From a virus: a stretch of DNA of 45,969 nucleotides. The stretch spans positions 1 through 45,969 of IMG/VR virus record IMGVR_UViG_3300028666_000048, one strand, 5' to 3'. The notes beneath the pieces were generated by a model. It had not been told where the DNA came from. It worked only from the letters and a program-made list of their open reading frames with translations, and made no database searches. A program made the position numbers and the translations under genes. Positions within the stretch are counted from its first letter, which is position 1; each line of letters starts with the position of its first letter. Positions 1-8,742 of this stretch are shown piece after piece.

Positions 1-154
1 GGCATCACGATTGCTGGTGGTGTTATTACTGCGGCCACGGCGGCTACAGGTAACATTACCACCGTGGTTGGTACGCAGTACGCCATTAAACTGGCTACTG
101 ATCCCTCCACCATGTTCCGTTTGAATCATTTGATCCAAACGGTGCAGCAAGACG
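1..154. repeat. Terminal redundancy of the assembly, left copy
   Basis: These 154 bases recur at 45816-45969 with a single difference: position 107 is C here and A at 45922. The reading frame of the capsid gene passes through the repeat unbroken, so this is the overlap left by cutting a circular assembly, not a genuine duplicated gene. The true unit is about 45,815 bp. The sequence cannot tell whether the virion DNA is circularly permuted (headful) or has fixed terminal repeats. Confidence 0.93.
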
Positions 155-1152
155 CCTCTGGTAACAACTGGACTGTGGTTGGGCAGGTTAACGCAATTAA
201 CAATGCGTCGGCCAGCATCGCCAACGTTGTGGGCTTTACGGCCCTCGTCGCCACGGGACCGTTCTCCTATAACCTGGCCGCAAATATCGGCATCAACGTT
301 GTCGTCGTCGGCAACGCGAACGCTGAAGGTCAGGTTGGCACCACGGACAACGTCTACACCGTCCCGCTGGACGTCAACAACCTTACGCAAATCTTCCGCA
401 CGTCCTATCAGATCACTGGCACGGCGCTCAAGACCAGCGCGAAGTTTGATGATCGCGGCGTGTTTCCAGACGAGGCCAAGGAGGCCATGCTCAACCACGC
501 GACCGAAATGGAGAAGAACTTCATTTGGGGCGTGCAGACGATCACGAATACTGTTGTCGGGTCCAGCACGCAGACCGTGCGGACCACGGGTGGTATCATG
601 TGGTTCCTGCAACAGTGGGGTCTTGGAACGACCTATGGTAACGCGGCTGCCTCTGTTGACACTGATGATACCCAGCGTATTATCGTCAACAGCACCGGCA
701 TCCTCGCATACCGCACGTTCCTCGGCTACGGCGAGCGAGTGTATCGCATGACGAACAATAAGACGGCTGAAAAGCTGGCCTTTGTTGGCTCCGGGGCTAT
801 GAACATCCTCACGCAGATGTTCGCCTCGAAAATCGTGCAGATGCAGAAGCCGCCGGCTGGCGAGACCTATGGCCTCGAACTCACGCAGGTGATTATTCCG
901 TTCGGCACCCTGTGGCTTAAAACCCACCCGCTGTTCTCGGAAAACTCTATCTGGCGTAACGCTATGCTGATCCTGGACGTTCCCAACCTCCGCTACCGCT
1001 TCCTGGCGGGACGGGATACGGAACTGCTCCGCGACCGGCAGCCGCGCAATGCGGACTATGTGGAAAATGAGTACCTGACCGAGAGCGGTTTGGAAGTCAA
1101 CTTCCCCGAGTCCCACATGTATATCCAAAACATCCTGGACTTCGCTCCCTAA
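1..1152 (+). CDS. Major capsid protein, C-terminal part (continues from 45579)
   Basis: This is the larger part of the major capsid protein. Position 1 is codon 80 of the gene that starts at 45579, so the whole protein is 462 residues. An internal GTG at 64 is not the true start. The N-terminal part encoded at the right edge carries a DPEFHWEEK stretch, recalling the SU10-type (DUF5309) capsid family of HK97-fold proteins. The position fits: portal and scaffold lie just upstream and a connector-like protein downstream. Residue 115 is Ser here (TCC, codon 106-108) but Tyr (TAC) in the copy at 45921-45923. Capsid role is confident; the family name is from memory of motifs. Confidence 0.85.
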   Translation, partial: GITIAGGVITAATAATGNITTVVGTQYAIKLATDPSTMFRLNHLIQTVQQDASGNNWTVVGQVNAINNASASIANVVGFTALVATGPFSYNLAANIGINVVVVGNANAEGQVGTTDNVYTVPLDVNNLTQIFRTSYQITGTALKTSAKFDDRGVFPDEAKEAMLNHATEMEKNFIWGVQTITNTVVGSSTQTVRTTGGIMWFLQQWGLGTTYGNAAASVDTDDTQRIIVNSTGILAYRTFLGYGERVYRMTNNKTAEKLAFVGSGAMNILTQMFASKIVQMQKPPAGETYGLELTQVIIPFGTLWLKTHPLFSENSIWRNAMLILDVPNLRYRFLAGRDTELLRDRQPRNADYVENEYLTESGLEVNFPESHMYIQNILDFAP

Positions 1153-1155
1153 AAC

Positions 1156-1527
1156 ATGGCTGCAATCACATCAGCGAACGTTGTTTGGTCTCAGGTGCGT
1201 ACTGTGTTAGACTCCAGTGGTGCGCAAATTGAGCAAATGATGGACGTTGCTATCACGCTTTCGTCTCAGGGCGGAACTGCGGGGGATATTCCCGCTTCCG
1301 TCTTTGGCCTAAAGCGAATCCGCATGGTGTTGGGTGGGATGCTTAACGCAAGTGGCACCTATTCCTTCGTCCCTGGAGGGACTGATAGCTACACCTACAC
1401 GCCGACAACTAGCGTTTCTTCGGGCTACTACGGTGGTTCGGAGGTTATCCCGTTCCCAATTGCCTCGTCCGGCACTCGTGCTAATACCACAGGTATCTGG
1501 TACGTGCGCATTTATGGTATCATCTAA
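1156..1527 (+). CDS. Small virion-associated protein, hypothetical
   Basis: A 123-residue protein begins three bases after the capsid stop codon. It is rich in Ser, Thr, Gly and Tyr and looks mostly beta-stranded, with no transmembrane segment and no motif I recognise. Its place directly after the major capsid gene suggests a capsid decoration or accessory head protein made with the capsid; that is inference from position only. A head-closure protein is the main alternative. Confidence 0.7.
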   Translation: MAAITSANVVWSQVRTVLDSSGAQIEQMMDVAITLSSQGGTAGDIPASVFGLKRIRMVLGGMLNASGTYSFVPGGTDSYTYTPTTSVSSGYYGGSEVIPFPIASSGTRANTTGIWYVRIYGII

Positions 1528-1544
1528 CACAGGAGAAATCAACA

Positions 1545-1742
1545 ATGGCATTGAAACTTGGTAAGGACTTCGCTGGCCTCCGCGACGCAGAGCCGACTTC
1601 GAATAGCGGCAAGTGCGTTGAGGATACGGAACAGCTCAGTGGTGAGGCGAAGGATAGCCTCTCCGGTAAGAACAGCACGGTTCAGTACGAAACCTCTAAC
1701 CCTGGCTTCGGTAAGAAGGGTGCAAAGGTCGAGAACAACTAA
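1545..1742 (+). CDS. Small hydrophilic protein, hypothetical
   Basis: A 65-residue, charged, Gly/Ser/Asn-rich protein. A clear ribosome binding site (AGGAGA, 1531-1536) lies about eight bases before the ATG, one of the best in the window. It has no hydrophobic segment and looks disordered. It sits between the capsid-proximal gene and a strong hairpin, so it is probably the last gene of the highly expressed capsid segment. Function unknown. Confidence 0.65.
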   Translation: MALKLGKDFAGLRDAEPTSNSGKCVEDTEQLSGEAKDSLSGKNSTVQYETSNPGFGKKGAKVENN

Positions 1743-1755
1743 CCGCGATTAAAGT

Positions 1756-1798
1756 CCTGATGGTGCTGTAATCGACACCATCAGGCAAATCACTTTTT
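1756..1798 (+). terminator. Hairpin after the capsid segment, terminator-like
   Basis: CCTGATGGTG (1756-1765) and CACCATCAGG (1776-1785) form a perfect 10-bp stem with a 10-base loop. A run of five T follows at 1794-1798, eight bases after the stem and right before the next ATG at 1799. The spacing is longer than in a textbook intrinsic terminator, so it may be a partial terminator or RNA-processing structure that lowers expression downstream of the capsid gene. Confidence 0.55.
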
Positions 1799-2527
1799 AT
1801 GGCCACTAGCACACTTCAGACCAACATGCAGAGCCGACTGGCTGCGTATATTGATCGCACCGTCGCAGAGCTTACCGTTAATGCGTTAACGCTTGGCCTG
1901 GATGCTATGAACATGGCTAAGTTAGATGGACAGAGACGGCATAACTTCAAAATGAACCGGTCCCCTGGATGGATTACGACACAACTCACGGGAGCGCAAA
2001 TGTCGACCATCACGAGTGACCAAGCAGGAACCACGCCGTTGGCAACGAAGTATATCGAAGCCATGTGGACTTGGGCCAGTAACGGCACTACAGTCTACCG
2101 CTGGAATCGTGTTCCAGCTATGACTCTTGGCGATCAAAAGTTGCTCTATAGCACCACAACGACACAAGACTACCTCTACCCAGTTGCGCTGCCGCCAAAT
2201 ACCGTTAACTACCTTTCTCAAGACCTCCGGTGGTTTCAGCAGGGGACGCTTGTTTGTGTAAATGGTGTCTTTCAACCACAGCAGTTTTGGGTCGATGTAA
2301 TTCAGTTCCTTCCGGCTTATGATGGCACCACGGCGACAGATGATTTCTTCCTCACGTATTACTGGGATTGGCTATTTATGGCATCCCTAGACTACCTAAA
2401 CCTTTTCCTCAAGGAGGACCAGAGAATTCCAATTTCGGCCACCAAGATGGAAAGGTTGTTTAACACTGTTTGTGCAAACGACGAACAGTTCTCGGAAGGC
2501 GCCTTTGACATTGACGAGAATAACTAA
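1799..2527 (+). CDS. Head-to-tail connector (adaptor) protein, probable
   Basis: A 242-residue protein with a helical N-terminal part and a Trp- and Tyr-rich C-terminal half (YYWDWLFMASLDYLNLFLKED, about residues 190-210). It follows the capsid genes and precedes the beta-rich tail protein, the usual place of the adaptor that docks under the portal in podoviruses. No ribosome binding site is obvious; the start sits just after the hairpin and T-run at 1756-1798. The stop overlaps the next start (TAATG). The role is inferred from order and size; a tail-completion protein is possible. Confidence 0.55.
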   Translation: MATSTLQTNMQSRLAAYIDRTVAELTVNALTLGLDAMNMAKLDGQRRHNFKMNRSPGWITTQLTGAQMSTITSDQAGTTPLATKYIEAMWTWASNGTTVYRWNRVPAMTLGDQKLLYSTTTTQDYLYPVALPPNTVNYLSQDLRWFQQGTLVCVNGVFQPQQFWVDVIQFLPAYDGTTATDDFFLTYYWDWLFMASLDYLNLFLKEDQRIPISATKMERLFNTVCANDEQFSEGAFDIDENN

Positions 2528-4452
2528 TGTCCTCTACCGCCACATTTACTAGCCGCATCCCTAATGGGGGTTTCAATCGTGCTGCCCTTCCACAAGCAGC
2601 GGGGGAAGGGAACTGGTTCGATCTTCTCAACCTCAGGCCGCTTGTGGGAGGGCTTGTTGAAACGGCGCCCTTCGTAAATAAGTATAGTCTAAACCTTCTC
2701 GCTGGTGAAAGTAGTGCCACGAGGATACATTATATGGATATTGTCCAGGCCCCTGGCCCGACAATGGAATATCTTGTAGTAAACGAGTCTAATGCCCGCT
2801 ACGTTTTGCCGTCTAACCTTACCGGTTCACAGACGAAGTTGCCGTGTGTTCTACAAACCGCGGTACCTAATAACACAACCGTTAACGGCTACGCAGTTCT
2901 TTCCGGTATCAATGCGACAGACTTCTCCTCTGACGGAGATTACTTTACCATCAAAATCACGGGGACGAGTTCCTTTAACTGGTCCAAAAATGGCGGTGGC
3001 ACGACGGGAGTGACTATCACGGCCCCGAACATGGCAATTGGAGCAAATGGCTTGGTGATTAGCTTCTTCACCACGTCCGGCTTCACGACTAATGACACCT
3101 GGGTCTGGACGCGGCAGGCATTACTACCCTACAGCGCTGGTATTACTTCCACGGCAAACTTTGCCTATAATCCCGCTGTCTTCCAAACTGATCTTTACCT
3201 TGGTGGCATTGGCCGTAATGTCATGCGCGTGCGTTCTGGGTTTATTACCTCTGTCGGTTATAATCGTATTTATGGCAAGTATTGCAACGTCTTTGCTAAC
3301 CATCTTGTAGTTGGTCATTTCGCACAGGGCGCTTATAACGCCATCAGTGGTGTCGTTGATACTTACAGTGCCAGCACGACGCCTTATACTGTTGGCTGGA
3401 GTGACCTAAATAACCCTGACGACTTTGTCATTGCCGAGCCGAATATCAACAGTGAGGCGGATACGTACCAATTACCGTATAGTACCTACCCCGACGCCGT
3501 GGCGTATGGTATTACAGGCATGGCACAGCTCTACAATTCTCTCTATATCTACCTCCCCGATGCAATCTATCAAATGCAGTATGTCGGGCTGCCGGCAGTT
3601 ATGCAAACACTCCCCCGTTTTCAGGGAACCGGGTGCTATTACCATAACTCACTCGTGCTTGCCAAGCGGGGACATTACTTTTTGGGTCGGGATAATGTAT
3701 ACTTCTTCAACGGACTTATCCCAACACCAATCGGAGAACCAGTACGCACTAAGTTGTACACTGAGCTTCCTCTCATGGGAGACACAACGTTTGACATGAT
3801 TTATGGCTACTATAACGCGGATGAGCAGGAGGTCGTTTGGCATTATTGGACGCCTATCGGTGGTGGGCTGTATCAGGCGCGGGAATGTGTGTATATGGAA
3901 AAATACAGTCGTTTCTACTTTCGTAATGCTCCCAGCGTTGGAAGTGGGGCTACTGATATCATGTGCACTTGTCGGGTTTTCCAAAGCGGCGTGATGCCAA
4001 GACAGCTACAGTACGGCGGAAATGGCCTAGTGTACTTCGACTATAATAGTGGCGAAACTTATGCCAACATTGTCAAAGACGTAGCTGGCGGTTCTCCAAG
4101 TTATACACTACCCTACGCTGAAACAAACGACCTTTTTTATGGCAATTTGTTGTATAAAAAGGACGGCACTAGCGTTTTTGCCGATTCCTCTTGGACCAAC
4201 GGCACTTCTCTAGTCGTATCTGGTTCTAGTCGTAATTCGTTGTCATCTTCGGTGGCCTACACAGTCTTGGCAACTTACAATAGCGGAAACCCAGAGCAGG
4301 GCGTTGTCCCAGTTCGTGGCTCCGGTGTTACTGGTGGTCGTATTATGCGCTATAACTTCCAGTGGCAGGGTAGTGGCTCATCTATCACGGGAGCGATCCT
4401 TAATGCCTGGAGTGACGGTTATTATGGCATGAACAAGCAAATCCTACGTTAA
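2527..4452 (+). CDS. Large beta-rich tail protein, possibly tail nozzle/hub
   Basis: A 641-residue protein made of short repeated beta-type segments rich in Gly, Tyr, Asn and Thr. The middle carries a pattern I associate with phage tail beta-propellers: WSDLNNPDDF (about 291-300), then a hydrophobic strand series around YIYLPDAIYQMQYVG, then FLGRDNVYFFNG near residue 393. T7-like and related podoviruses have a beta-propeller nozzle at this point in gene order. It starts by TAATG coupling to the connector and ends by TAATG coupling to the next tail gene. Fold and role are inferences. Confidence 0.5.
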   Translation: MSSTATFTSRIPNGGFNRAALPQAAGEGNWFDLLNLRPLVGGLVETAPFVNKYSLNLLAGESSATRIHYMDIVQAPGPTMEYLVVNESNARYVLPSNLTGSQTKLPCVLQTAVPNNTTVNGYAVLSGINATDFSSDGDYFTIKITGTSSFNWSKNGGGTTGVTITAPNMAIGANGLVISFFTTSGFTTNDTWVWTRQALLPYSAGITSTANFAYNPAVFQTDLYLGGIGRNVMRVRSGFITSVGYNRIYGKYCNVFANHLVVGHFAQGAYNAISGVVDTYSASTTPYTVGWSDLNNPDDFVIAEPNINSEADTYQLPYSTYPDAVAYGITGMAQLYNSLYIYLPDAIYQMQYVGLPAVMQTLPRFQGTGCYYHNSLVLAKRGHYFLGRDNVYFFNGLIPTPIGEPVRTKLYTELPLMGDTTFDMIYGYYNADEQEVVWHYWTPIGGGLYQARECVYMEKYSRFYFRNAPSVGSGATDIMCTCRVFQSGVMPRQLQYGGNGLVYFDYNSGETYANIVKDVAGGSPSYTLPYAETNDLFYGNLLYKKDGTSVFADSSWTNGTSLVVSGSSRNSLSSSVAYTVLATYNSGNPEQGVVPVRGSGVTGGRIMRYNFQWQGSGSSITGAILNAWSDGYYGMNKQILR

Positions 4453-5798
4453 TGCCAATCACAATCGACAGCATTCCTCCGACAATTGACGACGTACCGG
4501 ATTTGGTCATCGCGTTGAATCAAAGTATTGCCGAAATCAACACGGCACTTCAGGGACTCTCCAGCTCGTCGAACATGCAAGTTCCGCAACCGACGACGAG
4601 TGGTGGAATGCTCTCGACCTTCGAGGGGAATGCGTATTCGTATACTAACCCTGACACCAATGTTTATGATTTCCTCGATCCGTTATATGAAAGCCTTCGT
4701 GTAGCACAAGTGTTGGTTTCACAGGCGCAAGTGCAAGCAAATGCTATAGGGACGGCACAAATACAATTGGGCGCTGTGACGGCTAAGAGCATTGCCGCCT
4801 TAACAATCACTGGCGCTAACATTGCCGGCGATACTATTACAGCAGACAAAATGAACGTCAACACGTTGTCTGCTATCGTCGCGAACCTCGGTGCGATTAC
4901 TGCTGGTAATATTACCTTGGACTCCTCTGGCTTCATCCGTGGTGGGCAGACGGCCTACAACACCGGATCGGGCTTTTGGATGGGCTATAACAGCGCAGCT
5001 TATAAGTTCTCCATCGGTTCCAGTACAAACTACATGACCTGGGACGGGACAAATTTAACCGTCAATGGTGGCTCTGCACCGAATCAATTTTTCCTTAACA
5101 CGAATGGTATCACAGTAGGTATTAACGGTGGCCTTAGTGTTGTCCTTGGGACGTATAGTGGAAATCCGGCTTCGTTAAACTTCTACAACTCTGGTGGTAC
5201 GGATTTGATGGGTATTTATCTGAATAGCGGAACCACACCAACGATTCAGCAGTTGGTTGGAGTAAGTTACCAAAGCTTGATGTCAACGTCTTCGAGCAAT
5301 GCAAGCTCAACCTATTCTGGGCCTTCATCCACCAGCGTTGAAGTTGGTGTTGTTGCCGGATTTCCGGTGGTCACAGTCACAAACGCATCCACCAATACCC
5401 AGATAAGCCCGGCCGGAATCCAGCTTGGGGGAGTCGCCACCCTAACCTACCCAAGTTCAAATCTTGTTGCTTGCTCAACTGGGTTCACTGTTGGTAATGG
5501 GGCAACAACAAACATCAGCAACACGACCTACGGGATGAGCGTTGTGGATGCATCAAACAATGTTGCGTTTGCAGTTGGTGCCTCAACGGCCAACAGCGTG
5601 GGACTCTTGTGGCTTAACACAGGTTCGGCAATCCTTTATACTTTCGGTTCCGCTTTTCCTATCTCTTACCAAGCCACAAACCACGCCTTTCAAGGTGGAA
5701 TGCAGTTTGGAACCTACACTGCCGGCGCCGTTGCCACTGGCGGAACCATTGCGATTAAGGATGCAGGCGGTACCGTTCGACAACTCCTTTGTGCATGA
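4452..5798 (+). CDS. Tail fibre or tail tip protein, probable
   Basis: A 448-residue protein. Residues about 95-160 contain a helical and beta-repeat section (AVTAKSIAALTITGANIAGD, then ADKMNVNTLSAIVANLG) typical of the stalk in J-like tip proteins and central fibres, where an ITADKI-type motif is followed by NL and TAG repeats. The rest is Gly/Ser/Thr/Asn-rich beta structure with many short repeats. It probably forms a trimeric fibre or tip attached to the preceding tail protein. No chaperone or enzymatic domain is visible. Confidence 0.6.
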   Translation: MPITIDSIPPTIDDVPDLVIALNQSIAEINTALQGLSSSSNMQVPQPTTSGGMLSTFEGNAYSYTNPDTNVYDFLDPLYESLRVAQVLVSQAQVQANAIGTAQIQLGAVTAKSIAALTITGANIAGDTITADKMNVNTLSAIVANLGAITAGNITLDSSGFIRGGQTAYNTGSGFWMGYNSAAYKFSIGSSTNYMTWDGTNLTVNGGSAPNQFFLNTNGITVGINGGLSVVLGTYSGNPASLNFYNSGGTDLMGIYLNSGTTPTIQQLVGVSYQSLMSTSSSNASSTYSGPSSTSVEVGVVAGFPVVTVTNASTNTQISPAGIQLGGVATLTYPSSNLVACSTGFTVGNGATTNISNTTYGMSVVDASNNVAFAVGASTANSVGLLWLNTGSAILYTFGSAFPISYQATNHAFQGGMQFGTYTAGAVATGGTIAIKDAGGTVRQLLCA

Positions 5799-6253
5799 CC
5801 GTTGAGCGCCTAACTCGTTCCTCTGAAGTCCTTGCCCTGTGGCCCCTTTTCCACGAGGGACTTTCCGAGCTTGAGCAACTTGTCCGCCTGCACTATAACG
5901 AAACGCAGGCACAAAAAATGCTCTGCCTTCTTGCTGCAGACCCATCGCATGGCTATATTAGCGTAGCCTACGACGACGATGGCACGGAACTTGGTTTTGC
6001 CATTGCTCGTGATGACACGCTCCCCTTCTCCACTTTTAGAACTTTTTGTGCTCACGCAGTCTATTACAAGCAAGGTCACTCTGCTGTTGTTCTACAACTT
6101 ATGGGTGCCTTTGAGGACTGGTGTAGAGCCAGCGGCATACGCCGTTATTATGTATTAACACGCAGAGCCACGACGGCGGCAAAACGCTGCTTTCAACATG
6201 AAAAGTATGGCTTTCGGCGTATGAGCTTTGTATTTGAAAAAGACATTCTATGA
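5795..6253 (+). CDS. GNAT-like acetyltransferase fold protein
   Basis: A 152-residue protein starting at the ATG that overlaps the upstream stop as ATGA; a TTG at 5789 is possible but less likely. The pattern resembles GNAT N-acetyltransferases: a beta strand pair with ELGFAIARDD (about 64-73), a helix, and a C-terminal section in which TAAKRCFQHEKYGF matches the usual helix-4 and beta-7 ending. The typical Q/RxxGxG/A acetyl-CoA loop is not clear; the region near GHSAVVLQLMGAFEDW may replace it. Small GNAT-like proteins do occur in podovirus tail clusters. Substrate unknown. Confidence 0.55.
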   Translation: MTVERLTRSSEVLALWPLFHEGLSELEQLVRLHYNETQAQKMLCLLAADPSHGYISVAYDDDGTELGFAIARDDTLPFSTFRTFCAHAVYYKQGHSAVVLQLMGAFEDWCRASGIRRYYVLTRRATTAAKRCFQHEKYGFRRMSFVFEKDIL

Positions 6254-7560
6254 ATCCTGATCTTGGAGCACTTTTGCAACAGCTTCTTGGAGCCTCGTCA
6301 CAGAGTGGAACTGATCCAACGACTTCACTAAGTTCGCCGGATATGTCTACGCTTTTGGCCTCAAACCCACAGCTTTCGACACTTTTAAATAATGTCACTG
6401 GTAATCTTGGAAATGACCAGATTATTGGTGGTAATCAAAATGTTGAAAGTCTAACAGGCCAAACTGGTGCGTATAGCACTCTTGAAAACCAACTACTCTC
6501 ACAGCTTGGGTTGTCGACTAGTGCAGGAACGAATCAATCAAATAGTCTAGCCAACACAACGGGCGCTACCACGACAAATGGTGTCACTAGCGGAACCACC
6601 AGCGGCACTTCAACCACCACGCCGACGGATACTCTCGGCATGGGCCAAATGTTGCAGAGTTTAATTCCCAGTGCCACAAATGCCACAGCGGCCTCCAACG
6701 ACTTTCTGACGAACGCCATGAAGCAGGGTAATCCTGCATTGCAGGCACAAATTGGACAGGCTACAAGTGCAGCCACTAGTGGCCCTGGAATGTTGGGCAC
6801 TGGGAACGGGGCTATGAGTCGTGCCGCTGGTGACGCTGCCTCGCAAGTCGGTATTAACGACTTTGGGCAACAAATCTCCGCTGCACAGGTTCTTGGCGGA
6901 CCAAATGCCGCAACGGTGCTTTCTGGTGCCGCGAACCCGTTTATTGGTTCAACTGGTACGACGTCTGGAGCGAACACTGGCACAAACAACTCCAATACCT
7001 ACAACACGGGCTCTACGGCTACCGACACCTCTGGTTCCACAAGCAATGTTGGAGCGAACTTGTCCAACACTGTAGGTCAAACTGGCACAAGTGGTGTTGC
7101 TACTGGCTCGTCGGGAAGTATTTCACAGGGTGAAACGCCAACTTCCAGTGCCTCTAGTGGTGGCTGTTACGTCTGCTCCGTGCTGGCTTCGATGGGTCTT
7201 ATAACCCCACGAGCCATTCGGCGGGCTGTGGAATTTAAAGCCCTCAAACGCTTTGATTATCCCCTTATGGTAGCATACGCGCTTTTTGGCCCGTGGCTAG
7301 CGCGCATGATGCTTCGTTCTAATCTTGTGTGCCGTCTGATGACGCCTGTAGGTCGGTCGATTCTGTACGAGGAGTTGAGGCTCGCACGTGGAGGTCGATT
7401 GAACCTCGGCGCTTGGGCGGCACACTTTATCTTTCACAACTTCGCAACAACTGTGGGTCGCCTCGCCTTGTGGCGCTTTGGGCCAAATATGCGAGACAGA
7501 ACTGGTGAAGTAAAAGCCTTGTTGGAGCAAGAAGGACTCCTCTTTACGGTTTATGAATAA
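6250..7560 (+). CDS. Two-part virion protein: low-complexity arm plus conserved-looking C-terminal domain
   Basis: A 436-residue protein. Residues 1-300 are Ser/Thr/Gly/Asn-rich low complexity. The last 130 residues are different: a Cys-Tyr-Val-Cys start at about residue 306, then a basic, hydrophobic, mainly helical domain (AIRRAVEFKALKRFDYPL, then GPWLARMMLRSN). This looks like a divergent CFI-box type C-terminal domain (Cys-aromatic-Ile...LRxFRD...). The ATG overlaps the previous stop (ATGA) and the stop overlaps the next start. It opens the putative internal-virion-protein block. Function unknown. Confidence 0.6.
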   Translation: MNPDLGALLQQLLGASSQSGTDPTTSLSSPDMSTLLASNPQLSTLLNNVTGNLGNDQIIGGNQNVESLTGQTGAYSTLENQLLSQLGLSTSAGTNQSNSLANTTGATTTNGVTSGTTSGTSTTTPTDTLGMGQMLQSLIPSATNATAASNDFLTNAMKQGNPALQAQIGQATSAATSGPGMLGTGNGAMSRAAGDAASQVGINDFGQQISAAQVLGGPNAATVLSGAANPFIGSTGTTSGANTGTNNSNTYNTGSTATDTSGSTSNVGANLSNTVGQTGTSGVATGSSGSISQGETPTSSASSGGCYVCSVLASMGLITPRAIRRAVEFKALKRFDYPLMVAYALFGPWLARMMLRSNLVCRLMTPVGRSILYEELRLARGGRLNLGAWAAHFIFHNFATTVGRLALWRFGPNMRDRTGEVKALLEQEGLLFTVYE

Positions 7561-8026
7561 CACAATCAAAGACGCCGGCCTTGGAATTGGTGGCCTCTTG
7601 TTAGCGCTTTCGGGTGCGGGGCTTGCTGGTATCGGGCCATTAGCCTCGGCCCTAGGTGCAGGGGGTGGTGAAACTGCCGGTCTCGCGGCCTCAACGCCAT
7701 TAGCCACGGGAGCAACTGCTGGAGGCTCCACGGCGGGTAGTGCCGCTGCCGGTGGTATGGACGCCACGGGTGCCGCCGCTGGTGGTTCTGGCGCAGCTGC
7801 CGGCGCTGGTGCAAATGCTGGAGCTAATGGTCTTGGTGCCGCTCTTGGAAAGCCCATGATCGCTACAGGACTTGGACAATCCATGGGCGCTGTGACAAAT
7901 CCACCTACAACCACGACACTTCCACAGCAACCACAACCCGCTGCTCCTGGTGCAAACTTTGCACAACTAATGTCCATGTTCCCCACAGCCATGGGTGGTT
8001 CACCGCAGATGGGTCCATTTGCCTAA
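7553..8026 (+). CDS. Gly/Ala-rich putative internal virion protein
   Basis: A 157-residue protein that is strongly Gly/Ala-rich. Residues 7-40 form a hydrophobic segment (GLGIGGLLLALSGAGLAGIG) that could span a membrane. The C-terminus is Pro/Gln/Met-rich. Small, Gly/Ala-rich, membrane-active proteins next to a very large protein are typical of the DNA ejection proteins of podoviruses, which are packed in the head and form a channel in the cell envelope. That role is inferred from composition and position. Confidence 0.6.
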   Translation: MNNTIKDAGLGIGGLLLALSGAGLAGIGPLASALGAGGGETAGLAASTPLATGATAGGSTAGSAAAGGMDATGAAAGGSGAAAGAGANAGANGLGAALGKPMIATGLGQSMGAVTNPPTTTTLPQQPQPAAPGANFAQLMSMFPTAMGGSPQMGPFA

Positions 8027-8027
8027 C

Positions 8028-8735
8028 ATGGCTCTTTCCCCACAAATCATACAGGCGCTTATGCAGCGCGTGGCACAGGCAAAAGGTGCGATGGGTGGCG
8101 GAGCGCCTTTGAGCTTTGCCAACAGCGGCGGGGCTAGTCCCCCTGGCGGTACTTCCGGCGGTGCTGGAGCTGGTCTAGGTGCTCAAAACATGACGGGCGC
8201 TGGGGTTGGTGTTGGTGGCGGTGGCCCAGCTAGCTTTAGCATTCCAGGGTCTTCCACGGCTGGACAAAACATCGGTGTTGGCGCCGTGCCTAATAGCAAC
8301 TTTGCCAGCCTCGGCGCGGAGGGGTCTTCAAATGCAGGACAGTCTGCAAACCCGGCAAACGTAAATACTGCCGTTTCTACTCTCACAGATTTAACCAGCG
8401 GGGTTGGCCCTCCTTTGGGGACGAGTTATGGGACGCCAACGCAGGGAAACGTGGGCAACCCCGCTGGCCCTATTGGTGCTGGAGCTAATGCCGAAAACGG
8501 AGCTTTCGAAGTTGGTGGTGGCATGTCTCCGCCTACGACAACCTCAGGTCTTGGTCCTGGAAGTGCCTCCATGGGTCAAAACATTGCAAACCTTATTCAA
8601 CCTGGTGATAAGTCAAATATGGGCCGCACAATTCCAAAACAAATTGTCCAAAGACGGCCTGCTTCCAATAGCCTTAACTTAAACTCTATTTTTCCACAAA
8701 CAGGCCAAGAGCCCTATCGAGGCGTTCTAGGCTAA
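8028..8735 (+). CDS. Gly-rich putative internal virion protein
   Basis: A 235-residue protein. The chosen ATG (MALSPQ) follows the previous stop by one base; an in-frame ATG at 7995 would lie inside the previous gene and give an unlikely N-terminus. After a short helix the chain is Gly/Ser/Asn/Pro-rich with loose repeats of a GSS-AGQ type: SSTAGQNIG at about 84-92 and GSSNAGQSAN at about 101-110, suggesting internal duplication. No catalytic motif is visible. Part of the internal-protein block; exact role unknown. Confidence 0.6.
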   Translation: MALSPQIIQALMQRVAQAKGAMGGGAPLSFANSGGASPPGGTSGGAGAGLGAQNMTGAGVGVGGGGPASFSIPGSSTAGQNIGVGAVPNSNFASLGAEGSSNAGQSANPANVNTAVSTLTDLTSGVGPPLGTSYGTPTQGNVGNPAGPIGAGANAENGAFEVGGGMSPPTTTSGLGPGSASMGQNIANLIQPGDKSNMGRTIPKQIVQRRPASNSLNLNSIFPQTGQEPYRGVLG

Positions 8736-8742
8736 AGGACTT

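Noticed and set aside
1-154. True duplicated capsid gene end or an attachment site
   Set aside because: The repeat occurs only at the two window edges, in frame with a single continuous capsid gene; it is explained by cutting a circular assembly.
179-751. A 190-codon + strand open frame inside the capsid gene
   Set aside because: It is a second-frame shadow with Arg/Ser/Thr-rich product; the capsid frame is coherent throughout.
7297-7992. A 231-codon Ala/Pro-rich open frame on the - strand
   Set aside because: It is the antisense of Gly/Ala codons of 7553-8026; such sequence leaves open frames in several directions.
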